Assembly: GCF_027213965.1 (NCBI RefSeq)
Contig: NZ_JAPWGX010000002.1
Span: 474,412-538,411, forward strand
From: Maritalea porphyrae
GTDB lineage: Bacteria > Pseudomonadota > Alphaproteobacteria > Rhizobiales > Devosiaceae
Direction: 5' to 3'
Length of the DNA stretch: 64,000 nucleotides
The notes under the pieces are model-generated. The model ran no database searches. It had not been told where the DNA came from and was given only the letters and a program-made list of their open reading frames with translations. How positions within the stretch are numbered: position 1 is the stretch's first letter; each line of letters opens with the position of its first letter. A program made the position numbers and the translations under genes. This document shows positions 9,080 through 18,257 of this stretch, one piece after another.

Positions 9080-10390
9080 TTAGTTCAGGCCGGCTTTCAA
9101 GGCCTCACCGGCCACATAGGTCTGAACAATCGCGCGGTCGTCGCCAATGGTTTGCAAGAGGAACAGTTCTTCTTCCAAGGTCGTCACGGTCTCCATACGC
9201 ACTTGCATGGCTGGCGTGGCATTGGCGTTGAGCACCACGATATCAGCGTCAGTGCCTTCATCCAGTGTGCCGATTTTTTCTTGAAGTGACAGCGCCCGCG
9301 CATTTCCCAACGTGATTTGATAGAACGACGTCAGCGGGTTCATGCGCTGGCCCTGTAGGTTGAGGATTTTATAGCCTTCATCCAGCGTTCTGAGCATCGA
9401 ATAATTGGTGCCGCCACCCACGTCCGTTGCGATGGCGATCCGGCCCTTACCTTGTGGCCCGGCAACCCGGTCCCAATTGAACAGGCCTGAGCCGATAAAC
9501 AGGTTTGACGTAGGGCAGAAAACCGCCACCGAGCCGGTTTCAATCATCGCGTCGCGTTCGCGGTCTTCAAGGTGAATGCAGTGGCCAAAAAGTGATTTCT
9601 CGCCTGCCAAGCCATAGTGCTGATAGATACCGAAATAGTCGCCCATTTCCGGGTAAAGCGAATTGGTGAATTCAATCTCGGCTTTGTTTTCACTTAAGTG
9701 CGTTTGAACGTGCAAATCTGGGTGCTTTTTGGCCAAGGCCCCGGCCATTTCCAATTGCTCAGGCGAAGAGGTAATGGCAAAGCGCGGGGTGATCGCATAA
9801 TGGTTACGGCCCTTGCCGTGCCATTTTTCAATCAGTGCATTGGTGTCGTCATAGCTTGATTGGGGCGTGTCCCTTAGGGCCTCAGGCGCTTCGCGGTCCA
9901 TCATCACTTTGCCGCCAAGCATCAGCATATTGCGCTTTTGCGCCTCTTCAAAATAGGCGTCGACGGATTGAGTGTGCACAGAGCAATAGGCAACTGCCGT
10001 AGTAGTGCCGTGGCGGATCACTTCGTCGTAGAAATGCCCAGCGATTTTCTTGGCGTGCGCCAAATCGCCAAAGCGTTGCTCTTCTACAAAGGTATAGGTG
10101 TTCAGCCACTCCAATAAGGACCCAGCGTAGGAACCGAGCACCTGCATTTGCGGGAAGTGAATATGGGTGTCGATGAACCCGGCCATAATGATGTGCGGGC
10201 GGTGATCAATGGTTTGGACATCTGCAGGTGCGCTCTTGGCGATATCGGCAAATTCGCCTCGCGCCATTATCTTCCCGCCGTCAATCAACAGTGCCCCATC
10301 TTCAAGATAGGTGTAGCAATCCTGGTCGTCGCGTGCTTTTGGCGCGTCGTTGAAACTCAAGACGCGGCCTCGCAAAATCTTCAAAGTCAT
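9080..10390 (-). CDS. guaD: Guanine deaminase
   Basis: Hydrolyses guanine to xanthine and ammonia. It has 436 residues, normal for the bacterial/animal-type amidohydrolase GuaD. The zinc-binding set is visible: FIDTHIHFPQ (HxH), THLSENKAEI, FGHCIHLEDRE and ATDVGGGTNYS. It is the last gene of a minus-strand operon that runs uraH-xdhA-xdhB-xdhC-puuD-guaD, starting three bases after the puuD stop. Its product xanthine is the substrate of the xanthine dehydrogenase from the same operon. Confidence 0.94.
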   Translation of the reverse strand: MTLKILRGRVLSFNDAPKARDDQDCYTYLEDGALLIDGGKIMARGEFADIAKSAPADVQTIDHRPHIIMAGFIDTHIHFPQMQVLGSYAGSLLEWLNTYTFVEEQRFGDLAHAKKIAGHFYDEVIRHGTTTAVAYCSVHTQSVDAYFEEAQKRNMLMLGGKVMMDREAPEALRDTPQSSYDDTNALIEKWHGKGRNHYAITPRFAITSSPEQLEMAGALAKKHPDLHVQTHLSENKAEIEFTNSLYPEMGDYFGIYQHYGLAGEKSLFGHCIHLEDRERDAMIETGSVAVFCPTSNLFIGSGLFNWDRVAGPQGKGRIAIATDVGGGTNYSMLRTLDEGYKILNLQGQRMNPLTSFYQITLGNARALSLQEKIGTLDEGTDADIVVLNANATPAMQVRMETVTTLEEELFLLQTIGDDRAIVQTYVAGEALKAGLN

Positions 10391-10393
10391 GTC

Positions 10394-11620
10394 TTATCCT
10401 TTTGAGGCGCTTTCAAACCAGGCGACCAGCACTTGGCGTTCTTCTTCGCTCATTTGTGTCACATTGCCCGGTGGCATGGCGTGGGTGCGCCCAGCTTGAA
10501 TGTAAATCTCATGGGCATAGGTGGCAATCGCCACGTCATTATCCAAAATGACGTTTTTGGGCGCTTGGGAAACCCCTTCCCACGCAGGTTCTGCGGTATG
10601 GCACATGGAACAGCGCCCAATCACCGTGTCGCGCGCTTCTTCAAAGTGCGCATCGGCCATCATGATCTGAGCTTGTGAACTGGCCACCGTATCTTCAGTG
10701 ATCCCGCCAATTTTGGGGTTGGTTGAAAGCCACATGATGGCAATAAACAAGAGCGCTGCCACGAACCATGTCCAATAAAGGCTTTCGCCTTTCATGTGTT
10801 TGGTGTTGAAGAAGTGGCGGATCAGCACACCGATTAAAAAGATCAATGCCGCAATGACCCAATTGAATTGCGTGGCAAACGCCAGCGGGTAGTGGGTCGA
10901 CAACATCAAGAACAGAACTGGCAGGGTGAGATAATTGTTATGCACCGACCGTTGTTTGGATTGTTTGCCCAAAGCCGGATCTGGCGATTTGCCGGCCTTA
11001 AGGTCGTCTACGATAATCTTTTGGTTTGGGATGATGATAAAGAACACATTGGCCGACATAATGGTGGCGGTAAACGCCCCCAAGTGGAGCAATGCGGCGC
11101 GCCCAGTGAACAATTGTGTGTAACCCCACGCCATTGCGACCAGAACGACAAACAAAAACAACATCAAGCCGACGTCCGATTTGCCCATGGGCGACTTGCA
11201 CAATTGGTCGTAAATCAGCCAACCTACGGTGAGGGATGCAACTGAAATCAAAATCGCAACGGGCGAAGAAACATCCAACACATTGCGGTCGATCAGATAG
11301 AGGTCTGCGCCCACATAATAGACGATGGCAAGCATGGCAAAGCCAGAAAGCCAAGTGGTATAGGCTTCCCATTTAAACCAAATCAAATGCTCGGGCATAT
11401 TGGGTGGCGCCACCATATATTTTTGGATGTGGTAGAAGCCGCCGCCATGCACTTGCCATTCTTCGCCCTGCACGCCTTTAGGCAGGCTTTCATGTTTGCG
11501 CAGGCCCAAATCGAGCGCAATAAAGTAAAAGCTTGAACCAATCCAAGCAATGCCGGTGATCACATGCAACCACCTGATGCCAAAGCTTAGCCATTCAAAA
11601 AAAATTGCACTATCTGGCAT
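10394..11620 (-). CDS. puuD: Membrane-bound urate hydroxylase with C-terminal cytochrome c domain
   Basis: Oxidises urate to 5-hydroxyisourate at the membrane and passes electrons to a c-type cytochrome, in place of soluble uricase. The 408-residue protein has an N-terminal region of about eight hydrophobic helices starting with LHVITGIAWIGSSFYFIALD, then a cytochrome c domain with the haem motif CSMCH and a later MPPGN (axial Met). I place the start at ATG 11620, behind GGGGGGAAG, where it overlaps the xdhC end by 11 bases. A longer in-frame start at 11698 would read 88 bases into xdhC and is not needed. PuuD is the known urate oxidase of many proteobacteria; no uricase gene is visible here. 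Confidence 0.92.
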   Translation of the reverse strand: MPDSAIFFEWLSFGIRWLHVITGIAWIGSSFYFIALDLGLRKHESLPKGVQGEEWQVHGGGFYHIQKYMVAPPNMPEHLIWFKWEAYTTWLSGFAMLAIVYYVGADLYLIDRNVLDVSSPVAILISVASLTVGWLIYDQLCKSPMGKSDVGLMLFLFVVLVAMAWGYTQLFTGRAALLHLGAFTATIMSANVFFIIIPNQKIIVDDLKAGKSPDPALGKQSKQRSVHNNYLTLPVLFLMLSTHYPLAFATQFNWVIAALIFLIGVLIRHFFNTKHMKGESLYWTWFVAALLFIAIMWLSTNPKIGGITEDTVASSQAQIMMADAHFEEARDTVIGRCSMCHTAEPAWEGVSQAPKNVILDNDVAIATYAHEIYIQAGRTHAMPPGNVTQMSEEERQVLVAWFESASKG

Positions 11621-12452
11621 GTTCTTCCCCCCGAACAAGTGTATTTTTGGCCAGCTGCCCTGCCTGATCCAAAGTGGCGATAATTTCAGCCGCGACAAGC
11701 GCCGCGATAATTTCTGGTCGTTTGTCTTGAACTCTTAATCCACCTATCGGGCAAACAAGGTTTTTGGCGTCAACGCCACCATCATAGGTCTGTTTGAGCC
11801 AATTGGAAAAAACGCCCCGTTTCGTTTTAGAGCCGATCATGCCGACATAAGAGAATTTGCCAAGCGCGAGCGCTTCCCCGGCAATTAAAAAATCAAGCGC
11901 ATGATCATGGGTGAGTACCACAACGGCACTGCCCGGCTTTGCTGTGCGCAACTCAGCCTCGGGCAAAGGCGACAAGCGATTTTCGACCCCTGATATATTG
12001 GGCAATTCATGTGCACGCTGATCGATCAAAACTGGATTGAGCGGCAACAGCGCCAAAGTTTGTGCCAGTGCTTTGCCCATGTGCCCGGCCCCAAAAATCA
12101 AAACATCTGATTTTGCATTTTGTTCAGCAAAATGGCGGATTAGAATATCTTTCGGGTTGGCAATCATTGACAAGGCAATTTCTACCTGCCCACCGCAGCA
12201 TTGACCAATTTCTGGCCCAAGTGGCACAGTGCACGTCAATTGATGATGACCAAGGCGCAGCATTTTGCGCGCTTCGTCGATCATCATAAATTCCAATTGG
12301 CCGCCACCTATGGTGCCGATCATTTCATGCGCATTGACCAACATCCACGCCCCAACGTCACGCGGCGAGGAGCCTTTGACCTTCGTGATTTGAACGTCAA
12401 TGGCTGGGCCCGCCTTCAAGAATGCCTGGAGCTGATGTTTAACCAAGCCCAT
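11610..12452 (-). CDS. xdhC: Xanthine dehydrogenase accessory factor
   Basis: A chaperone (280 residues) that binds molybdenum cofactor, helps sulfurate it and inserts it into the XdhB subunit. The N-terminal XdhC/CoxI domain has VKGSSPRDVGAWMLV and the Cys-containing GPEIGQCCGGQVEI. The C-terminal Rossmann domain has LIFGAGHMGKAL, followed by YVGMIGSKTKR. It follows xdhB by three bases and overlaps puuD, so the order matches the biochemical sequence. The family and context are clear. Confidence 0.93.
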   Translation of the reverse strand: MGLVKHQLQAFLKAGPAIDVQITKVKGSSPRDVGAWMLVNAHEMIGTIGGGQLEFMMIDEARKMLRLGHHQLTCTVPLGPEIGQCCGGQVEIALSMIANPKDILIRHFAEQNAKSDVLIFGAGHMGKALAQTLALLPLNPVLIDQRAHELPNISGVENRLSPLPEAELRTAKPGSAVVVLTHDHALDFLIAGEALALGKFSYVGMIGSKTKRGVFSNWLKQTYDGGVDAKNLVCPIGGLRVQDKRPEIIAALVAAEIIATLDQAGQLAKNTLVRGEEHAR

Positions 12453-12455
12453 GCC

Positions 12456-14765
12456 CTATTCCCCTTTGAGCCTTTGCACCGCCATCAAAATCCGTTCTGG
12501 CGTGGCGGGGGAATCAAGTTTTGGGCAGGTCTTATAATCAGCGACAGAAGCCACCGCCATCGACAAGGCTTCAAGCACAGAGATCGCCAGCATGAAAGGC
12601 GGCTCGCCCACCGCTTTTGAACGACGGATGGTGCGTTTTTTGTTTTCAGACCAATTCACCAAATTTACATTGAACTGACGCGGTCTGTCTGAGGCGACTG
12701 GGATTTTATATGTCGAAGGGGCGTGGGTTTTCAGCTGCCCGTCTTTTGACCACCACAATTCTTCGGTGGTGAGCCAGCCCATGCCTTGCACAAATGCGCC
12801 TTCAACCTGCCCCTTGTCGATCGCTTCATTGATCGAGCGGCCCACATCGTGCAGCACATCAACGCGCTCAACAAAATACTCGCCGGTGAGCGTATCGATC
12901 ACCACTTCTGATACAGCGGCCCCGTATGCGAAGTAATAAAAGGGTGTGCCTTTGCCCGCGTCGCGGTCCCAATGGATATCAGGGGTTTTATAGAAACCCG
13001 TTGCCGAAAGCTGCACGCGATTCATATAGGCGGTTTTAACGAAATCTGCGAAGCTGAACGCTTGTTCGCCAACAATGACTTGGTTGTTATCAAAGCGTAC
13101 CTTTTCAGGGGCGACGTCATATTCTTTAACAGCAAAATCAATCAACCGTTGCTTGATTTTTTGCGCAGCGTCCGCTGCGGCCATGCCGTTCAAATCTGTG
13201 CCCGAAGAAGCGGCCGTTGCCGAGGTGTTGGGCACTTTGTCGGTGCGGGTGGCGGTGACTTTGATGGTGGAAATATCCACCTGAAATTCATCCGCGACCA
13301 CTTGGGCGACCTTGGTGTAAAGCCCTTGCCCCATTTCGGTGCCGCCGTGGTTGAGCTGGATCGTGCCATCACTGTACACATGCACCAGCGCGCCCGCTTG
13401 GTTGTACCAAGTGGCGGTGAAGGAAATGCCAAACTTCACTGGCGTCAGCGAAATACCGCGCTTTAAAACGCGGCTGGTCTTGTTGAACTCAAGCGCTGCG
13501 TCTCGTCGCTCTTTATAGTCCGCGCTTGCTTCGAGTTCATCAACGATGCGCTCAATTATGCTGTCGTCGACCACCTGGTGATAAGGGGTTAGATTTTTCC
13601 CCTCCCCGCCATAAAAGTTGGTGCGTCGAATTTCCAATGGGTCTTTGCCCAGCGCATAGGCGATCTCTTCAATCATGCGCTCGCCACCCAACATGCCCTG
13701 TGGTCCACCAAATCCTCGAAACGCCGTATTGGAAACAGTGTTGGTTTTTAAAGGTTGTGAACGCAGTTCAACGTTGGGAATGAAATAGCAATTGTCCGCA
13801 TGGAAAAGCGCGCGGTCTGTCACCGGGCCGGATAGGTCGGCGGAAAAGCCACAGCGCGCCGCGAACTCAGCGTCGATAGCGTGGATTTTGCCTGCTTCAT
13901 CAAACCCCACATCATAGCTCGCGACAAAATCATGGCGTTTGCCCGTAGCCACCATATCGTCGTCGCGGTCGGGACGGATCTTAACCGCGGCTCCATGCTT
14001 CTTGGCGGCGATGGCCGCCACTGCTGCGAATAAGCTGCCTTGGGTTTCTTTGCCCCCAAAGCCGCCGCCCATGCGGCGCACTTGCACATTGACGGCGTTT
14101 GCTGAAACGCCTAATGCGTGCCCCACCATGTGCTGGATTTCGGTTGGGTGTTGGGTGGAGGAAAAAACGGTGACTTCATCATCTTCGCCCGGGATCGCCA
14201 TGGCGATATGTCCCTCAAGATAAAAGTGATCTTGGCCGCCGATTTCCATTTCGCCTTTGATGCGCATTGGCGCATTTTCAAGCGCAGATACAGCATCACC
14301 ACGTTTGAGCTTTAGGGGCTTGGTGACAAGTTCAGCGCCGTTTGCCTTAGCTGATTTCACATCCAGCAAGGGTGCTTCGCTGATATATTCAACTTTTGCC
14401 AATTGGGCGGCACGACGGGCTTGATCGCGGGTTTTTGCGACAACAGCAAACAAGGGCTGACCATAAAAGTGAACTTCACCGCGCGCAAAAATCGGCTCGT
14501 CGTGCAACCCTGTTGGGCTGACATCGTTTTCGCCGGGGATGTCGTCTTTTGTGAGCACATCCACAACGCCGGGCGCTTTGCGCACAGCATCCAAATCCAT
14601 TGATTTGATTTTGCCATTGGCGCAAGTTGAAAGTCCCAGATAGGCGTGTAGCGTGCCAGCGGGTTCGATCACATCGTCCAAATATTCGGCCCGACCTGAA
14701 ACATGCTTATGGGCAGATTCATGCTCGATGGATTGATGTGTGCCGCCTTTGATTTGTTTGTTCAT
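12456..14765 (-). CDS. xdhB: Xanthine dehydrogenase, molybdopterin-binding subunit
   Basis: The large catalytic subunit (769 residues) oxidising hypoxanthine and xanthine to urate. It holds the molybdopterin-contact motif RRMGGGFGGKETQ, the substrate-pocket segment TAFRGFGGPQGM, and HGGTEMGQGLYTKVAQV before the late SSGTDLNG segment. Near the C-terminus KAVGEPPFMLA carries the conserved Glu that acts as base in this family. It overlaps the xdhA stop by four bases (ATGA). The length fits the two-subunit XdhAB enzyme of bacteria such as Rhodobacter. Confidence 0.94.
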   Translation of the reverse strand: MNKQIKGGTHQSIEHESAHKHVSGRAEYLDDVIEPAGTLHAYLGLSTCANGKIKSMDLDAVRKAPGVVDVLTKDDIPGENDVSPTGLHDEPIFARGEVHFYGQPLFAVVAKTRDQARRAAQLAKVEYISEAPLLDVKSAKANGAELVTKPLKLKRGDAVSALENAPMRIKGEMEIGGQDHFYLEGHIAMAIPGEDDEVTVFSSTQHPTEIQHMVGHALGVSANAVNVQVRRMGGGFGGKETQGSLFAAVAAIAAKKHGAAVKIRPDRDDDMVATGKRHDFVASYDVGFDEAGKIHAIDAEFAARCGFSADLSGPVTDRALFHADNCYFIPNVELRSQPLKTNTVSNTAFRGFGGPQGMLGGERMIEEIAYALGKDPLEIRRTNFYGGEGKNLTPYHQVVDDSIIERIVDELEASADYKERRDAALEFNKTSRVLKRGISLTPVKFGISFTATWYNQAGALVHVYSDGTIQLNHGGTEMGQGLYTKVAQVVADEFQVDISTIKVTATRTDKVPNTSATAASSGTDLNGMAAADAAQKIKQRLIDFAVKEYDVAPEKVRFDNNQVIVGEQAFSFADFVKTAYMNRVQLSATGFYKTPDIHWDRDAGKGTPFYYFAYGAAVSEVVIDTLTGEYFVERVDVLHDVGRSINEAIDKGQVEGAFVQGMGWLTTEELWWSKDGQLKTHAPSTYKIPVASDRPRQFNVNLVNWSENKKRTIRRSKAVGEPPFMLAISVLEALSMAVASVADYKTCPKLDSPATPERILMAVQRLKGE

Positions 14766-16249
14766 GACAGCGCCTCCAAGGTTGCGGCCTGGTGCAGATC
14801 ATCAAGGCTGATCGCATTTTCATCAGCATGTTCAAGATAGAACCGTTCAAGCAAATTTTGCGCGGCGGCCATGCGATAAGTGGCCGAAGCACGCCAATCG
14901 GAAAGGGGTTCGAAATCTTGTTCAAACAATTGCTTTGCGTCGGCAATCGAGCGCTCGGACCATGGCGCACCTTTTAAAGCGGCTTCAACATGTGACGCCC
15001 GTTTGGGCGTGCCGGCCATGCCGCCAAAGGCGATGCGGATATCACTTATGCGCCCATCGTCGATTTTGGCGCTGAATGCTCCACACAGCGCAGAAATATC
15101 TTCGTCGCGACGCTTTGAGATTTTGTAGCAGGCAAACAATTGATCTTCGTCTGGCAATGGGATGTGGATTTGCTCAACAATCTCGCCCGCAGCGCGGTCT
15201 TGTTTGCCATAGGTGATGAAGTATTTTTCCAGCTCCAATGTGCGTCGTTCATCGCCCTTGCGTAAGGTAATGGTCGCCCCCAAGGCAATAAGAGGCGGCG
15301 GGGTGTCGCCGATGGGTGAGCCATTGGCGATGTTGCCACCCACGGTGCCCATATTGCGCACCTGTTCGCCGCCAATTCGGCGCCAGAATTGAGAGAGCTG
15401 TGGCAAATGCTCGTCGATGGCTGCCAACATGTCTGTGTAACTTGCACCCCCATCAACGGTGATCGCGGTATCGCTCACCTCAATTTTGCGGAAATCCTTG
15501 AGTCGCGACGTAAAGATCACAGGGGAAATGTCGCGCATGAATTTTGTGACCCAAAGGCCCACATCAGTTGCCCCTGCAACAATTGTCGCTTCTGGATTTT
15601 GCGCATAAATGCTTGCGAATTGATCCAGGGTTGCTGGCGCGAAAAGCTTTTCCGCTTCGCTTTCAATTGCCAACATTTGATCATTTTGTAATGCGCTCAG
15701 GTTTTGCACCATTTGATCTTGCTCTGCGATTAAATAGTCCTCGTGCAGCTTGCCGTGTTCGCCAATATCCAGCGCTGCTTTGATGATCGGCTCGTAGCCT
15801 GTGCACCGGCACAAGTTGCCTTGCAGGTAGCGTTCAATCGTTGCCACATCCGGCTCAAGTTCGCTCATCCACATGGCATAGAGCGACATCACGAATCCGG
15901 GCGTGCAGAACCCGCATTGGGAGCCATGATGGGTAACCATTGCTTGCTGGATCGGGTGCAGCGCGCCATTTTTGCCTTTTAGATGCTCGATGGTGACCAC
16001 ATGACAACCATCAAGCGAACCAACAAATCGGATGCAGGCATTTACGCTTTCATATTTCAGCTGATCGCCCTCAAGGCGTCCCACCAGCACGGTGCACGCG
16101 CCGCAATCGCCCTCCGCGCAGCCTTCTTTGGTGCCGCGCAGGACCTGGGTGAGCCGCAAATAGTCCAACAAGGTTTGGGTGACGGGCAGACGATCAAATT
16201 CAATGAGTTGGTCGTTAAGCCAGAATTTTAGCGTGTGGCGCGTGGTCAC
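14762..16249 (-). CDS. xdhA: Xanthine dehydrogenase, iron-sulfur and FAD subunit
   Basis: The small subunit (495 residues) carrying two [2Fe-2S] clusters and FAD, which moves electrons from molybdenum to NAD+. The first cluster motif is EGCAEGDCGACTV, and the second uses CGFCTPGFVMS with GNLCRCTGYEPI. The FAD-binding domain follows with IVAGATDVGLW and NMGTVGGNIANGSPIGD. The start is GTG at 16249 with GGGAG eight bases upstream, just behind the uraH stop. Confidence 0.93.
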   Translation of the reverse strand: MTTRHTLKFWLNDQLIEFDRLPVTQTLLDYLRLTQVLRGTKEGCAEGDCGACTVLVGRLEGDQLKYESVNACIRFVGSLDGCHVVTIEHLKGKNGALHPIQQAMVTHHGSQCGFCTPGFVMSLYAMWMSELEPDVATIERYLQGNLCRCTGYEPIIKAALDIGEHGKLHEDYLIAEQDQMVQNLSALQNDQMLAIESEAEKLFAPATLDQFASIYAQNPEATIVAGATDVGLWVTKFMRDISPVIFTSRLKDFRKIEVSDTAITVDGGASYTDMLAAIDEHLPQLSQFWRRIGGEQVRNMGTVGGNIANGSPIGDTPPPLIALGATITLRKGDERRTLELEKYFITYGKQDRAAGEIVEQIHIPLPDEDQLFACYKISKRRDEDISALCGAFSAKIDDGRISDIRIAFGGMAGTPKRASHVEAALKGAPWSERSIADAKQLFEQDFEPLSDWRASATYRMAAAQNLLERFYLEHADENAISLDDLHQAATLEALS

Positions 16250-16252
16250 TTT

Positions 16253-16624
16253 TTAGCTCCCGCGATAGGTTGAAAAGCCATAGGGCGAGACGAGCAGAGG
16301 CACATGATAATGGGCGGTTTCATCCGCCACCACAAATTGAATAGGCACCACATCAAGGAATTGACCATTTTCAAGGATCACATTTTGCGCGGTGAAATAG
16401 TCCGACACATGAAAGCGCAATTCGTACCGACCTTTGCGCAGATTTGATGCATTGCGCATAGGTGCATCGCAGCGACCATCATTATTGGTGATAGCGGTCA
16501 CGAGCGGCGTGGTTTTGTCCGCATCAAGATCAAATAACTCAATTTTTAGGCCTGCTACAGGGCAACCGCGAGCGGTGTCCAAAACATGCGTTGTAAGCTT
16601 ACCGGTGGTGTTTAGATTGGTCAT
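16253..16624 (-). CDS. uraH: 5-hydroxyisourate hydrolase (transthyretin-like)
   Basis: Hydrolyses 5-hydroxyisourate, the product of PuuD, to OHCU. The 123-residue protein has the transthyretin-like fold with THVLDTARGCPVAGL at the N-terminus, the His ligand region HYHVPLLVSPYGFSTYRGS, and the strictly diagnostic C-terminal YRGS. GGGGGGAT lies just before the ATG. It is the first gene of the minus-strand purine operon, divergent from puuE-uraD. Confidence 0.95.
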   Translation of the reverse strand: MTNLNTTGKLTTHVLDTARGCPVAGLKIELFDLDADKTTPLVTAITNNDGRCDAPMRNASNLRKGRYELRFHVSDYFTAQNVILENGQFLDVVPIQFVVADETAHYHVPLLVSPYGFSTYRGS

Positions 16625-16815
16625 TTATCCCCCCTGTCGATCCCCTTTGTCCTTTAAAACACACGTAAAAGTCAAGATTTTTTAACAAATGGTCAAAATT
16701 TTGAAAGTGTAATAGGATGCGCTTCAACGGACCATGCGATTGACCAAATCAGCCGCACGGCCCATCTTAACAAAAAACATGTGATTTGGCCCACAAAAGG
16801 CCAAACCAACGACTG
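16625..16815. promoter_or_regulatory. Divergent promoter region between uraH and puuE-uraD
   Basis: This AT-rich interval must carry the promoters of both halves of the urate pathway. It contains the 12-bp perfect palindrome TCAAAATTTTGA (16693-16704) within TGGTCAAAATTTTGAAAG, a plausible operator. No purine regulator gene is adjacent, so the factor is unknown. Confidence 0.45.
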
Positions 16816-18255
16816 ATGGATGATCAAGTGACAAAATCCGTTCGATATGACCGCGATATATTGGGGTATGGCGCAAAGCCACCAAAGGCAAATTGGCCCA
16901 ATAATGCCAAGATCGCTGTGCAATTTGTTGTGAATTATGAAGAAGGTGGCGAGAACTGCGTGCTGCATGGCGACGCTGCATCTGAAGCCTTTTTGTCCGA
17001 AATTGTTGGCGCGCAACAATGGGCTGGGCAACGCCACTGGAACATGGAAAGCATTTACGAGTATGGGTCCCGCGCCGGGTTTTGGCGGCTGCATGATTTG
17101 TTCACAACATTAAATGTGCCCGTCACTGTTTATGGGGTCGCGACAGCGCTGGCCCGTTCACCCGAACAGGTGGCCGCCATGCAAGACGCCAATTGGGAAA
17201 TTGCTTCGCATGGCCTTAAGTGGATTGAATATAAAGACTTCACCCGTGAAGACGAAGCCACCCATATGCGTGAGGCCATTCAACTGCATTATGAAGTCAC
17301 CGGTGACTACCCAAAGGGCTGGTACACGGGGCGCTGCTCTGCCAACACCGTTGATTTGGCATGCGAGATCGGTGATTTCGCCTATGTTTCAGACAGCTAT
17401 GCGGACGATTTGCCCTATTGGTACGACAGTGGTGACAAGGCGCAACTGATCATCCCCTATACGCTTGATACAAATGATATGCGGTTTGCCGCCATCCAGG
17501 GGTTCAATTCTGGTGATCAGTTCTATTGCTATTTAAAAGACAGCTTTGATAGTCTTTACGCTGAAGGGGCGGCTGGTGCGCCGAAAATGCTCAATGTTGG
17601 TTTGCATTGCCGGTTGGTGGGGCGACCCGGACGGATTGCGGCGTTAAAACGCTTTATCGAATATGTGCAAAGCCACGATGATGTTTGGATCGCCAAACGC
17701 ATAGAAATTGCTGAACATTGGGCCAAAAATCATCCTTTTGTAAAACGACAAAACCGCCCTTCAACACTGACCAAACCAAATTTTGTTGCCCAATTTGGTG
17801 GCGTGTTTGAACATTCCCCTTGGATTGCTGAACGCGCTTACGAACGCGAAATGGGCGCAGCCCATGACACAGCGATTGGTGTACATTCTTTGTTGGCTGC
17901 AGAATTTCGCAAAGCTAACGAAGACGAACGCTTGGGCGTTTTGCGCGCGCACCCAGATTTGGCCGGCAAGTTGGCCGCAGCAAAACGACTTACCGCTGAA
18001 TCAACGTCTGAACAGGCATCGGCGGGCCTTGATGCACTCACAGACGCTGAGCGGGAACGGTTCACAACGCTGAACAGTGAATATGTGGCCAAGCATGGTT
18101 TTCCGTTCATTATTGCGGTGAAAGGTCTCACAAAAGATCAAATTCTTGCGCAGTTTGAAAAGCGCATTCACAATGACAGCGAAACAGAGTTCTCAACCGC
18201 TTGCAAACAGGTGGAGCGAATTGCCCTTTTGCGCCTCAAGGATATGGTGAAGTAG
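16816..18255 (+). CDS. Fused allantoinase (PuuE) and OHCU decarboxylase (UraD)
   Basis: A bifunctional protein of about 479 residues covering two consecutive steps: OHCU to S-allantoin (UraD part) and allantoin to allantoate (PuuE part). Residues ~1-310 match the polysaccharide-deacetylase-like allantoinase, with VQFVVNYEEGGENCVLHGD and RDILGYGAKPP near the start. Residues ~320-479 match OHCU decarboxylase, with FGGVFEHSPWIAE, the catalytic-type motif AHPDLAGKL and KHGFPFIIAVKG. Neither half looks damaged and the join is in frame. Start choice: ATG 16816 fits the family start (RYDRDILGYG follows soon after). TTG 16786 and GTG 16828 are alternatives, as Shine-Dalgarno signals are poor. allE follows after two bases. 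Confidence 0.93.
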   Translation: MDDQVTKSVRYDRDILGYGAKPPKANWPNNAKIAVQFVVNYEEGGENCVLHGDAASEAFLSEIVGAQQWAGQRHWNMESIYEYGSRAGFWRLHDLFTTLNVPVTVYGVATALARSPEQVAAMQDANWEIASHGLKWIEYKDFTREDEATHMREAIQLHYEVTGDYPKGWYTGRCSANTVDLACEIGDFAYVSDSYADDLPYWYDSGDKAQLIIPYTLDTNDMRFAAIQGFNSGDQFYCYLKDSFDSLYAEGAAGAPKMLNVGLHCRLVGRPGRIAALKRFIEYVQSHDDVWIAKRIEIAEHWAKNHPFVKRQNRPSTLTKPNFVAQFGGVFEHSPWIAERAYEREMGAAHDTAIGVHSLLAAEFRKANEDERLGVLRAHPDLAGKLAAAKRLTAESTSEQASAGLDALTDAERERFTTLNSEYVAKHGFPFIIAVKGLTKDQILAQFEKRIHNDSETEFSTACKQVERIALLRLKDMVK

Positions 18256-18257
18256 AT

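Noticed and set aside
11621..11698. N-terminal extension of PuuD
   Set aside because: It overlaps xdhC, lies before a strong GGGGGGAAG site with a better ATG, and adds residues not seen in the family.
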